This document shows, one piece after another, positions 62,774 through 64,000 of a stretch of 64,000 bases of DNA (positions are counted from its first letter, which is position 1; every line of letters begins with the position of its first letter). Under the pieces are notes generated by a model. It did not search any database, was not told the origin of the DNA, and worked only from the letters and a program-made list of their open reading frames with translations. Origin of the DNA: Gracilaria domingensis (Eukaryota > Rhodophyta > Florideophyceae > Gracilariales > Gracilariaceae); the NCBI GenBank assembly GCA_022539475.1, contig VCMS01000202.1:1-64000 (forward strand), given 5' to 3'. The position numbers and the translations under genes were made by a program.

Positions 62774-64000
62774 ATGCACAACTGTTGTTTCCCCCGCTGC
62801 TCATTCCATACACAGTCCCTCGCCTCTCTCGCCCAGCATCAGAAGCGATGCAGACACAGGAATGACCCAAACCCGTTTCTCACCCCAACACCTCATCGAG
62901 GATCCCACTTCCCTCCCTGAACCAAACGCCGCAGACTCAACAACATCGAACCCCCTTCCTTCCCCCCCTCTAACCGCCCGTCCGATAACGTAGCACTCGC
63001 AGACGACGACCCTTATCTCCAGGAACAGCTTGCGCTCTCCCTACGCTCATCCGACGCAGCACAGATACTCAGCCCGCATCACCAACTCGCCTCCCAGTCC
63101 CCTTCCACAGGCTCAGGTAACGCCTTCTCCCCCTCTCCACCCTCACAGAAAGACCACATCCATAACCTCGTCACCTACATATCCTCCATCGCCACAAAAC
63201 TCGGAAAGCGTTCTGCTGACGAGCTCATCAACATTCTCAAGCAATCCACCTTTCCCTCTTCCCTCTTCCAGACCTCCATCACTTCCGCTGCCGAATGTCT
63301 GAAACTGCACTCCAAAATCTTCGAAGAAACAGTCAGCTCCATTGGGTTCACCTCAACCATCATCCATGACAAAAACCATAACTTCTCCGCCACCCTCTAC
63401 CTCAGGGACCCCGTTCAGGTTCTCCTACAACAACTTCGTCTCGCATCCCACAGCAACTCCTTCTTTCATCCAGTCAAACAAGCTTCGAGAACAGGAACTA
63501 CCGCAATCGCACACCCTATGGCTTCGGAACTCGGCCACCATGTCGTCCCGACTATCAAGAGGCATATCATGCATTCTCCGGACCCCGACGTCATCTGGCA
63601 CGATCCCAGTATCACCGGCACAAACTCGTTCGTCGGCCTCGTTCAACTATATTCAGACAAGTCTTCCACCTCTTTGAAAAGTTCTTCTGTTACGTCGTAT
63701 CCTCTTCACGTCACCCTCCTCAATTTCAATGACTCCTTCCGCAGAAAGTGCATCACGCAGAACTACACACTCGTCGGATACATACCCACATCCTTCACCT
63801 CCGACTCGTCCTCCACTGACACAGATTCCTTGGAAGTCGCTCCCTCAACCCCCAGCGTGACCCGCATTGTGCGCATGCAGCTCGTCCAGAAGTCCCTAGA
63901 AACCATCCTCAAACCTCTGTATCATATCGGTATGAAGGGTTTTCCCTTCCGCGACGCCAAAGGAGTCCTTCGTCAATGCCATCCAGTCATCTCCAACTAC
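62774..64000 (+). CDS. second CACTA/Plavaka-type transposase, N-terminal half (cut by window end)
   Basis: Frame from ATG 62774: an N-terminal zinc finger (MHNCCFPRCSF...LAQHQKRC), a TGA at 62918-62920, then the same frame is open from 62921 to the end of the window. Basic stretch TKRRRLN, Ser/Pro-rich linker, then a long region about 40% identical by eye to the 12.7-15.6 kb transposase: SADELINILKQ, FSATLYLRDPVQVLLQQLRL, SFFHPVKQ, SFVGLVQLYSDKSSTSLK (catalytic-Asp block), SYPLHVTLLNFNDSFRRKC, LVGYIPTS, and KGFPFRDAKGVLRQCHPVI at the edge. The TGA may be a real nonsense mutation or lie in an unrecognised intron. It has no start of its own in the paralogue's 15724 extension, supporting 15628 as the other gene's start. 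Confidence 0.7.

Overview
This is eukaryotic nuclear DNA. It shows spliceosomal introns with GTAAGT/GTGAGT donors and CTAAC branch sites (a 59-nt intron near 3.6 kb and several near 61-62 kb), no operons or Shine-Dalgarno signals, SV40-type nuclear localisation signals, and many eukaryotic transposable elements. The mixture (a Copia element that reminds me of the GalEa/PyRE-type aquatic lineages, chromoviruses, a CACTA/Plavaka-type transposase, hAT, a SET-domain gene) fits a red alga best. That is recall-based inference with low to moderate confidence, and a fungus is not excluded. There are no rRNA or tRNA genes and almost no intact host genes: most of the window is nested, decayed mobile DNA.

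Layout. (A) 1-15.7 kb, the most interesting part: two divergent gene sets around a 1.5-kb palindrome-rich intergenic region (5.14-6.68 kb). Leftward (- strand): a ParB-like domain gene, a basic/acidic nuclear-type protein that runs (frameshifted) into a 2-oxoglutarate/Fe(II) dioxygenase-like core, then further degraded frames. Rightward (+): an unknown protein with an SV40-type NLS, a beta-class DNA amino-methyltransferase fused to a SET domain, and a repeat/coiled-coil protein. A convergent CACTA/Plavaka-type transposase gene closes the set. I interpret this as one large DNA transposon carrying a chromatin-modifying cargo (base methylation, oxidation, histone methylation, ParB-like). (B) 16-20 kb: hairpins, a 145-bp direct duplication, and remnants that include an XPG-like segment. 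(C) 20-24.2 kb: 5' half of a Ty3/gypsy element. (D) 24.9-25.3 kb: a CXC Cys-cluster ORF. (E) 26.7-32.6 kb: a decayed Ty1/copia element with nested MITEs. (F) 33-35.4 kb: hAT transposase pseudogene. (G) 35.6-40.1 kb: pseudogenes of an SLC35B-type transporter, an HSDL2-like dehydrogenase and a protein kinase. (H) 40-49 kb: pogo-like remnant, an LRR-like hypothetical gene, a GC-rich minisatellite, a chromovirus remnant, a hairpin cluster, more GC-rich repeats and a small Cys-cluster gene. (I) 49.78-60.65 kb: a near-complete but mutated Ty3/gypsy chromovirus with both LTRs. (J) 60.95-62.5 kb: an intron-rich minus-strand gene with duplicated exons. (K) 62.77-64.0 kb: the N-terminal half of a second, divergent paralogue of the transposase in (A), running off the window.

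How the parts relate: the region-A genes share one symmetrical divergent control region, which suggests co-expression. The gypsy copies in C and I are the same family (homologous Gag and protease). Two MITE families are inserted in both C and E. Most retroelement and host-gene copies carry premature stops and frameshifts.
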